In this document: in pieces, positions 26,951-37,366 of the stretch
Position numbering within the stretch: the first letter of the stretch is position 1
Layout of the letters: each line of letters begins with the position of its first letter
Source of the DNA: Spirochaetales bacterium
GTDB taxonomy: Bacteria > Spirochaetota > Spirochaetia > DSM-2461
DNA length: 64,000 bases
Direction of reading: 5' to 3'
Assembly: GCA_016936555.1 (NCBI GenBank)
Contig: JAFGXR010000028.1
Span: forward strand, 1 to 64,000
The notes under the pieces: model-generated
What the model saw: only the letters and a program-made list of their open reading frames with translations
What the model was told of the DNA's origin: nothing
Databases searched by the model: none
Made by a program: the position numbers and the translations under genes

Positions 26951-27262
26951 TTACAGTTTGATATCCTCAACTGTAAGCATTGTGTACTGCTGTCTGTGAC
27001 CCTGGGTCTTCTTGTAACCTTTTCTTCTTTTCTTTTTGAAGACGATTACTTTCTTGTCCTTGATTGTATCACCAATCTTAGCTGTTACCTTAGCTCCGTC
27101 CACATAGGGAGTTCCGATTTTTGTTTCCTTTTCGTCGGAAACGAGCATAACTTTGTCAAGTTCAAGCGACTGTCCGGCCTCTGCATCGAACCTGTCCACT
27201 TTAAGAACGGAACCTTTGACAGCCTTGTACTGCTTTCCTTTGATTTCTACAAGAGCGTACAT
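26951..27262 (-). CDS. rplU: 50S ribosomal protein L21
   Basis: 103 residues, normal length. MYALVEIKGKQYKAVKGSVLKVDRF is cut here to its known parts: the YALVEIKGKQY start, ITDKK-like DTIKDKKVIVFKKKRRKGYKKTQGHRQ (basic 23S-binding loop) across residues 67-95. AAAGAGG before the ATG. First gene of rplU-prp-rpmA-obg. A structured leader is upstream. Confidence 0.97.
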   Translation of the reverse strand: MYALVEIKGKQYKAVKGSVLKVDRFDAEAGQSLELDKVMLVSDEKETKIGTPYVDGAKVTAKIGDTIKDKKVIVFKKKRRKGYKKTQGHRQQYTMLTVEDIKL

Positions 27263-27400
27263 TAAACCAACCTCTTTAAAATATATTTTCGGCCGGCAGT
27301 AAACAGATCTCGGAGACCGGACTATTCCCGTCGGACCATCCGGTCCTGGTGAGGTTTAAAAGTCCTAAAAATCTCCCGTCCTTACTACGGGCATCGAAAT
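27263..27400 (-). promoter_or_regulatory. Structured 5' leader of rplU
   Basis: Two competing hairpins share bases: GACCGGA/TCCGGTC (27315-27321 with 27339-27345) and GGACC/GGTCC (27333-27337 with 27342-27346). Upstream of them a CCCGT/ACGGG stem (27375-27379 with 27387-27391) is followed by ATTTTT on the minus strand, like a weak terminator. A TTGATT-17-TAGGAT promoter may start the leader just upstream. This layout fits autoregulation by a ribosomal protein, which is inference. Confidence 0.4.
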
Positions 27401-27407
27401 CCTAATC

Positions 27408-27438
27408 AAATAGCCGATTTTAATCAATGCGGAATCGG
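27408..27438 (-). terminator. Possible weak terminator of argS
   Basis: Minus strand AGCCGATT pairs with AATCGGCT across a 13-base loop shortly after the argS stop, followed by ATTTGATT instead of a clean T-run. Its 3' half also overlaps the possible rplU promoter. Confidence 0.4.
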
Positions 27439-27448
27439 CTGTTCCCGC

Positions 27449-29194
27449 CTACATTTTGTCAAGAAACCGAATATTAATCAGTTTGAAGGCATTTTTCAAG
27501 ACCTGAAGGACGGCTTTTGACAGCTCAATTCTCGTAACAATCAGATCGGAATCATCATTATTCAGAATAGGGTTCTCATGATAGAACCGGCTGAAGTTTC
27601 TGGAAAGCTCGTATGCGAATGAAGCGATGACCGAGGGATTCATTTCAGAGGCGGCCTGATCGACCATTCCCGGATATGCCCCGATCAGCTTGATAAGCTC
27701 CCAGGCTTCAGGTGAGGTCAGCAGTTCCGGTCTGAACTCCCCCCTGTAATCTCCCGATTCATATTTTCTCAGCATACTGCTGATACGGGCTCCCATATAC
27801 TGCATATAAGGTCCGGTATTGCCATTGAAAGAGAGAGACTCCCTGGGATTGAAAACCATATCCTTCAAGGGGGATATATGAAGCAGATAATAGTTCAGAG
27901 CACCCAGAGCAATGGCATGAGCCGTTCCTGTAACATCCTCAAGCTCCTCTTCCCTGCCTTTGGATTTAATCTCTTCAATGACAAGGTCTTCCAGCTGTGT
28001 CAGCAGATCATCGGCATCGACGACTGTCCCTTCGCGGGATTTCATCTTACCCTCCGGAAGATTGACCATTCCGTAGGAGAGATGATACAACTGATCAGCC
28101 CATTCATAACCGAGTTTTTTCAGTGTGTGAAAAAGAACTTTAAAATGATATTCCTGCTCATTACCCACGACATAAATCAAACGGTCGAAGGGAAAATCCC
28201 CATGCCGGGCTATGGCGGTCCCCAGATCCTGGGTTACATAAACCGATGTGCCGTCTCCACGGAGAAGAACTTTCGTATCCAGCCCGATATCACTCATATC
28301 AAGACGGATGCTTCCGTCTTCGTCTTTATAGAAATGACCGTCTTCAAGGCCTTTCATAACAATGTCCTTGCCGGACAGATACGTTTCACTTTCGAAGTAA
28401 AAACGATCAAAGGAGATATCGGTTCTGGCATAGGTTTCGTTTATTCCATCAAGAGTCCATTTATTCATGGTCTCCCAGAGAGCCCTGGTCTCGCTGTCCC
28501 CGTCTTCCCATTTTTTAAGCATCTCCTGAGCCTGACCGTCGGCACCGGAATCTTCTTTGGCCCAGTTATTATATTTGACGTAATAATTACCGACAAAATG
28601 ATCGCCTTTGCTTCCCGTTGAATCGGGAGTCTCTCCGTTTCCGAATTTACTGTAGGCAAGCATGGACTTACAGATATGGACACCTCTGTTGTTGATGAGG
28701 TTGACTTTCTGGACATCCGCACCGGCCGCTTCGAGAATCCGGGCCGTACTCTCGCCGAGGATATCATTTCTCAGATGCCCCAGGTGAAGCGGTTTATTCG
28801 TATTGGGGCTTGAGAACTCTATCATTACTTTTTCGCCTTTCAGGCTTTCCGTGCGACCGTATTGATCACCTTTTTCCTGAACAGATTTCAGAACCGACTG
28901 AAAAACTGACTGACGGCTTATATAAATATTGATATATGGACCGGCCGTTTTGGCTTCACCGGGAATATCCCCGCCGAGAGAGGCTGCGATCTCGGCCGCT
29001 ATAGCGGGAGGAGCTTTTTTGAAATCTCTGGCAAAGGGGAACATGGGAAAAGCCAGATCTCCCATATCCGATCTGGGAGGGGTTTCCACAATAATTCTGT
29101 CCCTGGGATCTTCCATCTCTATTCCCGCATCTGCAGCGGCTTTTTTCAGAGAGGAGGCAATGATATCCTTCCACTGCTCTTTCAATTCCTGCAT
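27449..29194 (-). CDS. argS: Arginyl-tRNA synthetase
   Basis: 581 residues from the ATG at 29194, with AAAGGAG 5 bases upstream; an earlier in-frame start at 29248 has no ribosome site. Class I HIGH-type motif in NKPLHLGHLRND, the ArgRS-specific GKMKSREGTVV in place of KMSKS, and the C-terminal anticodon-binding DALR domain (GPYMQYMGARISSMLRKY onward). The message has a 145-base upstream region with inverted repeats but no T-box. Confidence 0.97.
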   Translation of the reverse strand: MQELKEQWKDIIASSLKKAAADAGIEMEDPRDRIIVETPPRSDMGDLAFPMFPFARDFKKAPPAIAAEIAASLGGDIPGEAKTAGPYINIYISRQSVFQSVLKSVQEKGDQYGRTESLKGEKVMIEFSSPNTNKPLHLGHLRNDILGESTARILEAAGADVQKVNLINNRGVHICKSMLAYSKFGNGETPDSTGSKGDHFVGNYYVKYNNWAKEDSGADGQAQEMLKKWEDGDSETRALWETMNKWTLDGINETYARTDISFDRFYFESETYLSGKDIVMKGLEDGHFYKDEDGSIRLDMSDIGLDTKVLLRGDGTSVYVTQDLGTAIARHGDFPFDRLIYVVGNEQEYHFKVLFHTLKKLGYEWADQLYHLSYGMVNLPEGKMKSREGTVVDADDLLTQLEDLVIEEIKSKGREEELEDVTGTAHAIALGALNYYLLHISPLKDMVFNPRESLSFNGNTGPYMQYMGARISSMLRKYESGDYRGEFRPELLTSPEAWELIKLIGAYPGMVDQAASEMNPSVIASFAYELSRNFSRFYHENPILNNDDSDLIVTRIELSKAVLQVLKNAFKLINIRFLDKM

Positions 29195-29214
29195 AAAAAC
29201 TCCTTTCCTGGTAT

Positions 29215-29340
29215 GAGAGATCGTCTCCTGTCGGGGATGGCCCGGCAACAGTAAAAATCTGCTGAAGCCCGGGATTTCATACTCCGGAGGAACGACTCTT
29301 AGGCAAGCTGTAAACAGAGATTACGATCTGCCTTTTATTG
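29215..29340 (-). promoter_or_regulatory. Inverted-repeat-rich leader upstream of argS
   Basis: Minus strand CCCGGGCTTCAGCAG pairs with CTGTTGCCGGG (stem of 6 + 5 with a GCTT bulge, 29243-29276 region), and AGGCA/TGCCT flanks a longer loop just before. There is no AGGGTGG T-box element and no clear terminator, so I can only call it a structured leader. Confidence 0.35.
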
Positions 29341-29395
29341 ATGCTTACTTAATTAATATCAAAAAAGAGAACGAAGAGTCAATTGAGGGGCGTTT

Positions 29396-31084
29396 TCAGA
29401 GTTCTTTTTCTTCCAGCACTTTCATTTCCGAAATGTATCGGACGATTTTATTGATCATAAGAGACAGCAGCTTGAAGGTTTCTCTCAACTCGGTATTGGC
29501 TTTTCCGCCGATTGAAGAGATGTTGGACAGTGTATCGTAAGCTCCTCCGTCACCAACAACAATTCCCTGCAGGATTTTAGCCATAAGCCTCATATGGCCG
29601 ATGAAGCCCGAGACGAGAGGCTCCACTTCCATATCCATATGTTGCAAGGCATTAATTACCGCATTTTTATAGGTTTCCTCTTCTGCATTTTCGGGAAATA
29701 CACTGTGATCCACGGGAAAAGAAGGACTGTCTATTATTGCTTTTAATCCGGTGAATTTTTTCCCCAGCATATCGATATAGGTAATCACTTTGTCAAATTC
29801 CGCTTTATTGTCTTTTTTATAGAATTCCCCTTCACGCCGGATAATCATAAACGTGGAATAGAAGCGGTTGGGCAGAATCTCAGACAGAAATGACTGAATA
29901 AAAGCCAGGCTTTTTTCATAAGTTGCGGGACTTCCCGGAAAATAATGATTGCGGGAGTACTTTTCAACAGGCTTGACATATCTGACCCCGGTCAGAGAAC
30001 AAACATCTTTTTCCGTATCGTTTTTCTTTCTTTCATTGACGAAAAACGCATAGGATCTGGATATCCGGGCAGCCCAGAATTTTCTGTAGAGGCGAAACCA
30101 GTCATCGACAAGAGGCGGAGTCTGAGCTCCCTTTGAGAGATCTCCCGATAAGACCCGAACCAGATGCTCGAGAGGAACATTTTTATTAAAGTTGCGGATG
30201 AAAGAGAGAAAGGTATCCGCCGCCATCATTTTCCTGTTGAGAATCTCTCCGGGACCGGCTTTGGAGTCCTCATAGAGAAACAAAGCCTCCAGGGCACGGA
30301 CAGTCGGAGGTTTGTTCAGGGACCTGAGAATTCCCGCAAGTTCGAGGAGAGGCTCGTGGACATCTTCTATCCTGCAGACCGGCTCTGCTCCCGGAACGAT
30401 AGAGTCAAAACTCTTGAGAATGGAACCGAGGTTGAAACTGGACAGAAGATAGAGACTGTAAAGACTCTGACAGGCTTCGTTCATGATCGCGCAGTCAAGA
30501 TCGGAGACCGACTCCATCTTCATATTGAAGAACTCGTCAATTTCCGCTTTTATTTCAGAGGAATCGCGTTCCATATCCTCTTTTTCCAGAATCCACGGAT
30601 CCGTTTTGTCGAGCAGTTCCCTCTGTAGATCCGGAAGGACAATCCCTCCGACAAAGGCATAGAAATCCTGTTTGTTATCATAACTGAAAACCTGGCGCAG
30701 GGGTTTTCTGAAAAAACGGCACGGCTCCTTTAATTTGACAAGCTCATCGTAAAAGGTGTTTTTGAGTACCTGCGCTTTAAAATCAGCCAGGTTGCTGTTG
30801 TGAAAATACTTTTTCCGTAGAACATTGACTTTATACTCTTTCAGAAGCGTGGGAATATCCTTCTGCTTAACAAGGGATTGAAGAAAAAGAACTATCTTCT
30901 GCAACACATTAAGAGTTTCGTAATCCATCTGATTCTGCTGAAAATCTCCATCCGCGGTCTCTTCCTGAGAAACAAGGGGTTCCTGGGACAGATCAAGAGA
31001 AATTTCCATCTTTTCCAGCATTTCTTTTTTTTCAATGGTGGATAAATTTATTATAAGTTTGTCAAAATTCGTCAGATTATCCAT
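29396..31084 (-). CDS. Large cytoplasmic protein of a spirochaete-type family, function unknown
   Basis: 562 residues, no signal peptide or membrane helix, helical throughout with Leu/Phe-rich stretches. The start MDNLTNFDKLI and the body (FFRKPLRQVFSYDNK, RFYSTFMIIRREGEFY, the C-terminal MINKIVRYISEMKVLEEKEL) are like a family I associate with spirochaetes (possibly DUF5312); I cannot confirm this by search. The gene is divergent from cimA. No Shine-Dalgarno precedes the ATG; a TTGCTT-17-TAAAAT promoter ends 7 bases before it. No function is proposed. Confidence 0.75.
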   Translation of the reverse strand: MDNLTNFDKLIINLSTIEKKEMLEKMEISLDLSQEPLVSQEETADGDFQQNQMDYETLNVLQKIVLFLQSLVKQKDIPTLLKEYKVNVLRKKYFHNSNLADFKAQVLKNTFYDELVKLKEPCRFFRKPLRQVFSYDNKQDFYAFVGGIVLPDLQRELLDKTDPWILEKEDMERDSSEIKAEIDEFFNMKMESVSDLDCAIMNEACQSLYSLYLLSSFNLGSILKSFDSIVPGAEPVCRIEDVHEPLLELAGILRSLNKPPTVRALEALFLYEDSKAGPGEILNRKMMAADTFLSFIRNFNKNVPLEHLVRVLSGDLSKGAQTPPLVDDWFRLYRKFWAARISRSYAFFVNERKKNDTEKDVCSLTGVRYVKPVEKYSRNHYFPGSPATYEKSLAFIQSFLSEILPNRFYSTFMIIRREGEFYKKDNKAEFDKVITYIDMLGKKFTGLKAIIDSPSFPVDHSVFPENAEEETYKNAVINALQHMDMEVEPLVSGFIGHMRLMAKILQGIVVGDGGAYDTLSNISSIGGKANTELRETFKLLSLMINKIVRYISEMKVLEEKEL

Positions 31085-31091
31085 GTTTCTA

Positions 31092-31120
31092 ATTTTATTT
31101 CTATTATATGCTCAAAGCAA
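31092..31120 (-). promoter_or_regulatory. Promoter of the unknown protein gene, leaderless arrangement
   Basis: Minus strand TTGCTT (31115-31120), 17-base spacer, TAAAAT (31092-31097), 7 bases to the ATG. A second -10-like TATAAT lies inside the spacer, so an alternative start with a short leader is possible. Confidence 0.45.
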
Positions 31121-31139
31121 CAAAGAGTAAGGATTTATT

Positions 31140-32723
31140 ATGAATAACTTGAAGAAAATAACAATTTTCGACACAACATTGAGGGATGGAACTCAGGGAA
31201 CGGGAATAAATCTTACCCTGAAAGACAAACTTGATATTGCAGCCAGACTTGACGATGCGGGAATTGACTATATTGAAGGCGGTTTTCCCCTTTCTTCCGA
31301 AAAGGAAGCTTCATTTTTCAGACTGGCAAAAAAAGAGAATTATAAACACTCTAAAATAGCAGCTTTCGGGTCAACTAGAAAATCGGGAAACAACGTTGAT
31401 TCCGACCCCTATATTACAGCCATGCTCGAAGCGGAAACTCCGGCTGTCGTTGTGGTTGGAAAATCATGGAAAGAGCATGTTGAAAAAGTTATTGGTACGA
31501 CTTTCGAAGAAAATCTTGAAATGATTTACGATTCTATTTCATACCTGAAGAGAGAAGGCCGGGAAGTTATTTTCGATCTGGAACATTTCTTCGACGGATA
31601 CAAGGGTGATACGGAATATGCCCTGAATGTTCTGAGGACAGGAACAGAAGCGGGAGCCGACTCACTAGTCCTTTGCGACACCAACGGCGGAACACTGCCC
31701 AATGAAGTGATGGATATCCTGGGAGCGTTGCCCCAGAGCGAACTGGCGCCCATCGGCGTACACTATCATAACGATACGGGAAACGCCGTGGCTAATTCCA
31801 TTTTATCGGTTCGCTCCGGAGCCACTCATATTCAGGGTACGATTAACGGCTGGGGAGAACGGTGCGGGAATGCGAACCTCTGTATCATTGTCCCGAACCT
31901 GGCTCTGAAAATGGGTTACAAGACCAATATGAATGAGAATATTGACGGCCTGACATCCCTCTCACGCTTCGTTGCCGAAAAAGCCAATATCATTCCCGAC
32001 AGGAATCAGCCCTATGTGGGAGAAGCAGCATTCAGCCATAAAGCCGGGCAGCATGCCGATGTCATCGCCAAAGCTCCGGAACTGATGGAGCACATCGACG
32101 GCAAGTTAGTCGGTAACAAGAGGAAAATCCTCATATCAGGACTGGCGGGAAAATCCACTATCGTCAGGAAACTGGCAAAATACGGTGAATTCGATAAAAA
32201 CTCGGAAATCGTGGCCAGGCTTTTCGAAGACCTGAAGGAGAAGGAGCTTGAAGGGTATGAGTATGAAGCAGCTGAAGCGTCCTTCGATCTCCTTATCCGG
32301 AAAGCTCTTGGACGGTTCACATCGCTTTTCGATTTGAATAATTATCATCTAGAATCTTTTAAAACAAACGGCACCGTATCCAAAACTGTGGGTCGGATCT
32401 TTCTGAAAGCCAACGGGATAGAGCACATGGGTGCGGCTGTCAGCAACGGTCCCGTGGAGACAATTGACGACGCGCTGAGAGATGCTCTGACGGAAACCCA
32501 TCCCTTCCTTGCGAAAATGAGTCTGATAGACTACAAGGTCCGGGTATTGAATCCGGAAGAGGCGTCTCATGCCAAAGTAAGAGTTTTTATAACATCATCG
32601 GATCACCAGCACAGCTGGGATACGGTTGGCGTTTCGGAAAACATTGTAGAAGCTTCATGGGAAGCTCTCGTGGAAAGCATGGATTATTATTACAATAATT
32701 ATGTAATAGACCCCGAGGAATAA
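31140..32723 (+). CDS. cimA: (R)-citramalate synthase CimA
   Basis: 527 residues. The DTTLRDGTQGTGINLTLKDK motif and HYHNDTGNAVANS (metal-binding HxH-type) mark the LeuA/HCS catalytic barrel; GTINGWGERCGNANL is CimA-type; the C-terminal regulatory domain (about 400-525) follows. It condenses pyruvate with acetyl-CoA to citramalate, giving isoleucine without threonine deaminase. AAGGA lies 7 bases before the ATG. Single gene, ended by a strong hairpin. Confidence 0.93.
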   Translation: MNNLKKITIFDTTLRDGTQGTGINLTLKDKLDIAARLDDAGIDYIEGGFPLSSEKEASFFRLAKKENYKHSKIAAFGSTRKSGNNVDSDPYITAMLEAETPAVVVVGKSWKEHVEKVIGTTFEENLEMIYDSISYLKREGREVIFDLEHFFDGYKGDTEYALNVLRTGTEAGADSLVLCDTNGGTLPNEVMDILGALPQSELAPIGVHYHNDTGNAVANSILSVRSGATHIQGTINGWGERCGNANLCIIVPNLALKMGYKTNMNENIDGLTSLSRFVAEKANIIPDRNQPYVGEAAFSHKAGQHADVIAKAPELMEHIDGKLVGNKRKILISGLAGKSTIVRKLAKYGEFDKNSEIVARLFEDLKEKELEGYEYEAAEASFDLLIRKALGRFTSLFDLNNYHLESFKTNGTVSKTVGRIFLKANGIEHMGAAVSNGPVETIDDALRDALTETHPFLAKMSLIDYKVRVLNPEEASHAKVRVFITSSDHQHSWDTVGVSENIVEASWEALVESMDYYYNNYVIDPEE

Positions 32724-32741
32724 AACAGTTTTTTCGAATTC

Positions 32742-32780
32742 AAAAGGCAGCCCGGTTTGATTCAGGCTGCCTTTTTTTCT
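32742..32780 (+). terminator. Terminator of cimA, possibly shared with carB
   Basis: AAAAGGCAGCC (32742-32752) pairs with GGCTGCCTTTT (32765-32775), 12-base loop, followed by further T. On the minus strand the stem is followed by TTTTG, so it can also stop carB transcription, which ends at 32814. Confidence 0.88.
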
Positions 32781-32813
32781 CCCACCCGACTTGTCGATGG
32801 ACATAGTGAGATT

Positions 32814-35800
32814 TTATCTGCTGAAATCCGGCAGAGGGCTGATCGAGAGTGTTCCTTTTCGAATCCACTCGATCCCTTTCACCGCGGCCTGAGCCGCACT
32901 CGTCGTAGTCGTATAGGGTATTTTCCTTCTGACGGCTTCAGCCCGGATATACGTATCGCCGTATTGGGAATACTGCCCCATCGGTGTATTGATCAGCAGA
33001 TCGATTCGCCCTGCCGCCATATGGTCAACGACATTGGGATGCCCTTCATGGATTTTGAGTATGACCTCCGCGAAGATTCCCTTTGAAAAGAGAAAATCCG
33101 CCGTTCCTCTGGTCGCAGCGATATCAAATCCCATCTCAACGAACTCTTTCACAACGGGAAGGATAGTCTCGCGGTCTTTTTTATTCACTGAAACATAGAC
33201 ACGCCCTTTTGAGGGAAGATGGGTATTAACGGCAATCTGGGCTTTGGCAAAGGCTTCTCCGAAAGTACTGCCCGTACCGGCGGCCTCTCCTGTAGATTTC
33301 ATTTCAGGTCCAAGTATGGGATCCTGACCGGCAAAGCGGTCGAATGAGAACACCGCTTCCTTGACAGCCCAGCCGGTTATGCACTCTCCCCGGCCGATTC
33401 CCGAAGAATCGACGAGGTTCTGAGCTTTCAGGTCTTCTCCGTCCCAGACTTTCACCGCCGCATCGACCAGATCGACCCCTGTCACTTTGGAAAGAAAAGG
33501 AACGGTTCGCGAAGCTCTTGGATTGACTTCGATGAGATAGAGAATATCATCCTTCACGGCAAACTGAATATTGAGGAATCCCCGGACATTCAGTTCACGG
33601 CTGATATCCCAGGCCGCTTTTTCCATCTCCCTCAGAATCGCATCTTTCGACTTATAGGGAGGGATAACGCAGGCTGAGTCGCCGCTGTGAATTCCCGCAG
33701 CCTCTATATGCTGGAGGATTCCTCCGATAAAAATATTCACGCCGTCTGCTACGGCATCGAGATCGTACTCGAAAGCATCTTCGAGGAACTGATCCACAAG
33801 GAGAGGACTTTTTTCCGAAACACGGACAGCTTTATTCAGATATTCATTGAGCTCATCATCATTATAGGCGATGAACATACTTTTTCCACCGAGAACAAAA
33901 GAAGGGCGCAGCAGAACAGGATAACCGATCTGGTGCGCAAAGCTTCTCACTTCATCATTGGTAAGCGCCGTTTTATTGCGGGGCTGTTTGAGATTCAGCT
34001 TATCGAGCATGACCGCGAAGAGCTTTCTGTCCTCTGCCGTATTGATGCTGTCAAGACTGGTCCCGGTAAGATCGGCACCGGCAGAGAGAAGATCGCCGGC
34101 CATATTCAGCGGAGTCTGTCCACCCAGCTGAACAACAACTTTGTCGGCATTTTCCTTTTCAATAACCGAAATGACATGCTCGCTGCTGAGCGGCTCCAGA
34201 TAGAGTCTGTCAGAGACATTATAATCGGTTGAAACTGTTTCGGGATTGGAATTGACCATGATGGTTTTATAGCCCCTTTTCCGCCAGGCTTTTGAAGCAA
34301 GGGTACAGCATGTGTCAAATTCCAGCCCCTGACCGATCCGATTGGGACCGCTGGAAATTATGACGACTTTTTTGCAGTCTTCCGATCCGCCTTCGTCTAT
34401 TTCGCCCCAGGTAGAATAGAAATAAGGAGTTTCCGCCGTGAACTCACCGGCACAGGTATCAACGAAATGATAGGAGGGTTTCATCCCGAAGGATTTTCTT
34501 CTGGCGGTGATGTCAGAACCGATAGCCCCGACCAGCGTTCCGATGCGCTTATCGGTCAACCCCATCCGTTTGGCCTCCAGCAGTAGCTCTTCATCCAATC
34601 CGGCTGAACCGGCTTCACTCAGTCTCTTCTCCAGTTCAACCTGACGTGTCATCATATATAGGAACCATTTATCGAAACCTGTGGTTTTATTGAGTTTCTC
34701 CATGGCTTGGGGTCCTTCTTTTTTCAGAACCGTATAAGCAGCCAGTATCCGGAATGGATTGGCCGTCGTCAGCATGGTATTGATATCCTTTTCAGAAACA
34801 GAAAGTTCTTCAATTCCTTCGAATCCGATTTCCGCCGCACAGACCGCTTTATTCAGTGCTTCTTCCGCTGTTCGGCCGATGGCCAGAGCCTCTCCGACAG
34901 AGCGCATCTGCGTTCCCAGCGCTGTTCCGCTCAAGGGGAACTTCTCCGTCTCGAAACGGGGAACTTTTACGGCGCAGTAATCGAGAGCCGGCTCGAAGCA
35001 GGACACGGATTTGCCGGTTATCTCATTGACGATCTCATCCAGAGTATATCCGACTGCCAGCTGGGCGCTGCACGAGGCGATGGGAAATCCCGTAGCCTTA
35101 CTGGCCAGAGCCGACGAGCGGGAAACCCGGGGATTCATTTCAATGACAATCTGCCTTCCCGTTTCAGGATCAACGGCGAACTGAACATTAGCCCCTCCGC
35201 AGTCAACACCCACGGCTCTGAGGATATCGATCGAAGCGGTTCTCATCCTCTGGTACTCCGAGTCCGACAGCGTCTGAATCGGTGCGATAGTTATGCTGTC
35301 CCCCGTATGGACCCCCATCGGGTCGATATTTTCGATGGAACAGACGATAATGGCGTTGTCTCCCTTATCGCGCATAACCTCCATCTCGAACTCTTTCCAA
35401 CCGATGAGACACTCTTCGATCAAAGCCTCCCCGACAGGACTTTCAATCAGCGCCTTCTCGAAGACGCTCATCAGCTCCTCTTCCGAAGAGGCGATAGCAC
35501 CGCCCATTCCTCCGAGAGTGAAACTCGGTCTGACGACCAGTGGATACCCCCATTTCCGCCCCATTTCAACCGCTTCATCGAGCTTTCCCGTAATAGTGGA
35601 TTTTGCCGACTCCAGTCCGAGCTCCGCCACAACTTCCTTGAAGAGCCTGCGGTCTTCCGCAAGATTGATTGCTTCGATGTTGGCTCCTATTATCCTGACA
35701 TTGTGTTTTTTCAGAACCCCGGCTTTATCCAGCGCCAGAGTGAGGTTCAGAGCAGTCTGACCTCCCATCGTTGAAAGTATGGCATCGGGTTTTTCCTCTT

Positions 35801-36035
35801 CGATAATCCTTTCGACATAGGGGACCGAAAGAGGCTCGATATAGATTTTATCCGCCGTACCGGGCGTCGTCATAACGGTAGCCGGGTTCGGATTGACCAG
35901 AATGACTTCATATCCCTCTTTTTTCAGGGATTTTACCGCCTGAGTTCCCGAATAGTCGAACTCACAGGCCTGGCCGATCACAATGGGACCGGAACCGATG
36001 ATCAGTATTTTTTTTATGCTTTTATCCGCTGGCAT
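32814..36035 (-). CDS. carB: Carbamoyl-phosphate synthase large subunit
   Basis: 1073 residues, the full two-half enzyme: two ATP-grasp units ([20 protein letters not shown] near the N-terminus and [17 protein letters not shown] at about 560) and the C-terminal MGS-like allosteric domain (residues about 935 on; [12 protein letters not shown]). It makes carbamoyl phosphate from the ammonia passed by CarA, for pyrimidines and arginine. It starts on the base after the carA stop, with GGGAGGGG upstream inside carA. Confidence 0.97.
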   Translation of the reverse strand: MPADKSIKKILIIGSGPIVIGQACEFDYSGTQAVKSLKKEGYEVILVNPNPATVMTTPGTADKIYIEPLSVPYVERIIEEEKPDAILSTMGGQTALNLTLALDKAGVLKKHNVRIIGANIEAINLAEDRRLFKEVVAELGLESAKSTITGKLDEAVEMGRKWGYPLVVRPSFTLGGMGGAIASSEEELMSVFEKALIESPVGEALIEECLIGWKEFEMEVMRDKGDNAIIVCSIENIDPMGVHTGDSITIAPIQTLSDSEYQRMRTASIDILRAVGVDCGGANVQFAVDPETGRQIVIEMNPRVSRSSALASKATGFPIASCSAQLAVGYTLDEIVNEITGKSVSCFEPALDYCAVKVPRFETEKFPLSGTALGTQMRSVGEALAIGRTAEEALNKAVCAAEIGFEGIEELSVSEKDINTMLTTANPFRILAAYTVLKKEGPQAMEKLNKTTGFDKWFLYMMTRQVELEKRLSEAGSAGLDEELLLEAKRMGLTDKRIGTLVGAIGSDITARRKSFGMKPSYHFVDTCAGEFTAETPYFYSTWGEIDEGGSEDCKKVVIISSGPNRIGQGLEFDTCCTLASKAWRKRGYKTIMVNSNPETVSTDYNVSDRLYLEPLSSEHVISVIEKENADKVVVQLGGQTPLNMAGDLLSAGADLTGTSLDSINTAEDRKLFAVMLDKLNLKQPRNKTALTNDEVRSFAHQIGYPVLLRPSFVLGGKSMFIAYNDDELNEYLNKAVRVSEKSPLLVDQFLEDAFEYDLDAVADGVNIFIGGILQHIEAAGIHSGDSACVIPPYKSKDAILREMEKAAWDISRELNVRGFLNIQFAVKDDILYLIEVNPRASRTVPFLSKVTGVDLVDAAVKVWDGEDLKAQNLVDSSGIGRGECITGWAVKEAVFSFDRFAGQDPILGPEMKSTGEAAGTGSTFGEAFAKAQIAVNTHLPSKGRVYVSVNKKDRETILPVVKEFVEMGFDIAATRGTADFLFSKGIFAEVILKIHEGHPNVVDHMAAGRIDLLINTPMGQYSQYGDTYIRAEAVRRKIPYTTTTSAAQAAVKGIEWIRKGTLSISPLPDFSR

Positions 36036-37211
36036 TTATTTCCCCTCCCACTCTTTTGTCAGTTTGACGAACTCGCTGAATATCCATGTAGAATCGTCAG
36101 GCCCGGGCTCCGCTTCGGGATGGAATTGCGTCGTGAATATTTTTTTCTCCCGGGAAATCAGTCCTTCGACGGACTGGTCATTGGCATTTCTGAAACGGAC
36201 TGATACATCGGAAGGAAGAGATGTCTCATCGACCATAAAGCCGTGATTCTGCGCCGTAACAAAGACACGGCCAGTTTCTTCATCGCGTACCGGATGATTT
36301 CCGCCATGATGTCCGAACTTCATTTTCTCCGTTTTTCCACCGAGGGCTAGACCCATAATCTGATGGCCGAGACAGATTCCGAAAACAGGGACTTTCCCGA
36401 TCAGCGATTCGCACAACCCGATCTGGTTTTCCAGAACAGCCGGATCTCCCGGCCCATTGGAAAATAGTACTGCGTCGATCTGGGCGGCCAGAATCTGTTC
36501 TCTGGAAACCGTTGAGGGAAAGAGTGTAACATTGACCCCCCGGTTCTCCATCTCCTGAACAATTCCCTTTTTTATGCCGCAGTCAATCAGAGCGAAGTTC
36601 AATGCCTCCTGTTTCGGCGCAGCGGGAGCAATCATCGTTTCTGTTCCCAGCTCGTCGATCAGATTTCTCCCCTCCATAGACGGTATGGATTTCAGATAGT
36701 CCAGAACCAGGGCGATCTCCTCATCACTGAGTCTTTTTTTATCACTTCTGACAATGACACCGTTACGGCTGCCCTCATTGCGGAGACTGAGAGTCAAAGC
36801 TCTCGTATCGATATCGGATATGCACCGGATCCCCTCTTTCTTAAGGAAGTCATTAAAAAAAAGCCGCCCCTCAGCTACCGGACCATTATAAAATGACCTG
36901 ACAACCAAAGCGGCGGCTTGCTTCCCGGCGGAAGTACTACCTGAACTGTGCGGGCCCGTCTGGGACCACTTTTCCTCGGTACCGTAATTGCCTATGTGCG
37001 GGTAAGTCATCAGAACAATCTGTCCCGTATAAGAGGGATCGGTCACGATCTCCTGATATCCCGTCATGGAAGTATTGAAAACGACTTCTCCGACGGGACA
37101 ATCCTCTGTATTCCCTTTTTTCAACTCACTGACAAGAGGGATTTGAGCGCCCCAACCGAATCCCTTGAAGACCGCGCCGTCTTCAAGAATGAGAAAAGAG
37201 TTTACTTTCAT
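36036..37211 (-). CDS. carA: Carbamoyl-phosphate synthase small subunit
   Basis: 391 residues. N-terminal CarA domain (LVLEDGAVF-like ILEDGAVFKGFGWGA) and class I glutaminase with nucleophile Cys in FGICLGHQIMG and His in TQFHPEAEPGP. It releases ammonia from glutamine for CarB. The ATG follows GGTGA. With PyrBI at 52-54 kb it supplies the pyrimidine route. Two palindromes in the upstream region may be operator sites. Confidence 0.96.
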   Translation of the reverse strand: MKVNSFLILEDGAVFKGFGWGAQIPLVSELKKGNTEDCPVGEVVFNTSMTGYQEIVTDPSYTGQIVLMTYPHIGNYGTEEKWSQTGPHSSGSTSAGKQAAALVVRSFYNGPVAEGRLFFNDFLKKEGIRCISDIDTRALTLSLRNEGSRNGVIVRSDKKRLSDEEIALVLDYLKSIPSMEGRNLIDELGTETMIAPAAPKQEALNFALIDCGIKKGIVQEMENRGVNVTLFPSTVSREQILAAQIDAVLFSNGPGDPAVLENQIGLCESLIGKVPVFGICLGHQIMGLALGGKTEKMKFGHHGGNHPVRDEETGRVFVTAQNHGFMVDETSLPSDVSVRFRNANDQSVEGLISREKKIFTTQFHPEAEPGPDDSTWIFSEFVKLTKEWEGK

Positions 37212-37318
37212 TTCACCAGCCTTTTAAAACATTTTCGTATTTGTAATATAAAAGGGGCATGAATGGCAAACACTTTTTGTGTATTTATTCCATTAATTTA
37301 ATTTTTTTTAGACTTTTA

Positions 37319-37362
37319 TGTATATTACAGAAGATCTATGCATAAACAATGTATAATATACA
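37319..37362 (-). promoter_or_regulatory. Two palindromes upstream of carAB, candidate operator
   Basis: TGTATAATATACA (37350-37362) is a perfect palindrome about an A; TGTATATTACA (37319-37329) is a shorter relative. Their centres are 32 bases apart, three helical turns, in an AT-rich spacer of 155 bases. Spacing suits a dimeric repressor such as ArgR- or PyrR-independent pyrimidine control, but no family can be named. Confidence 0.4.
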
Positions 37363-37366
37363 CAAT

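Noticed and set aside
29249-29395. Possible T-box upstream of argS
   Set aside because: The AGGGTGG anti-terminator element and a specifier loop were not found; only generic inverted repeats are present.
34707-35774. 355-codon open frame antisense to carB
   Set aside because: It lies entirely within a highly conserved carB; its product has no domain pattern and is explained by codon bias.
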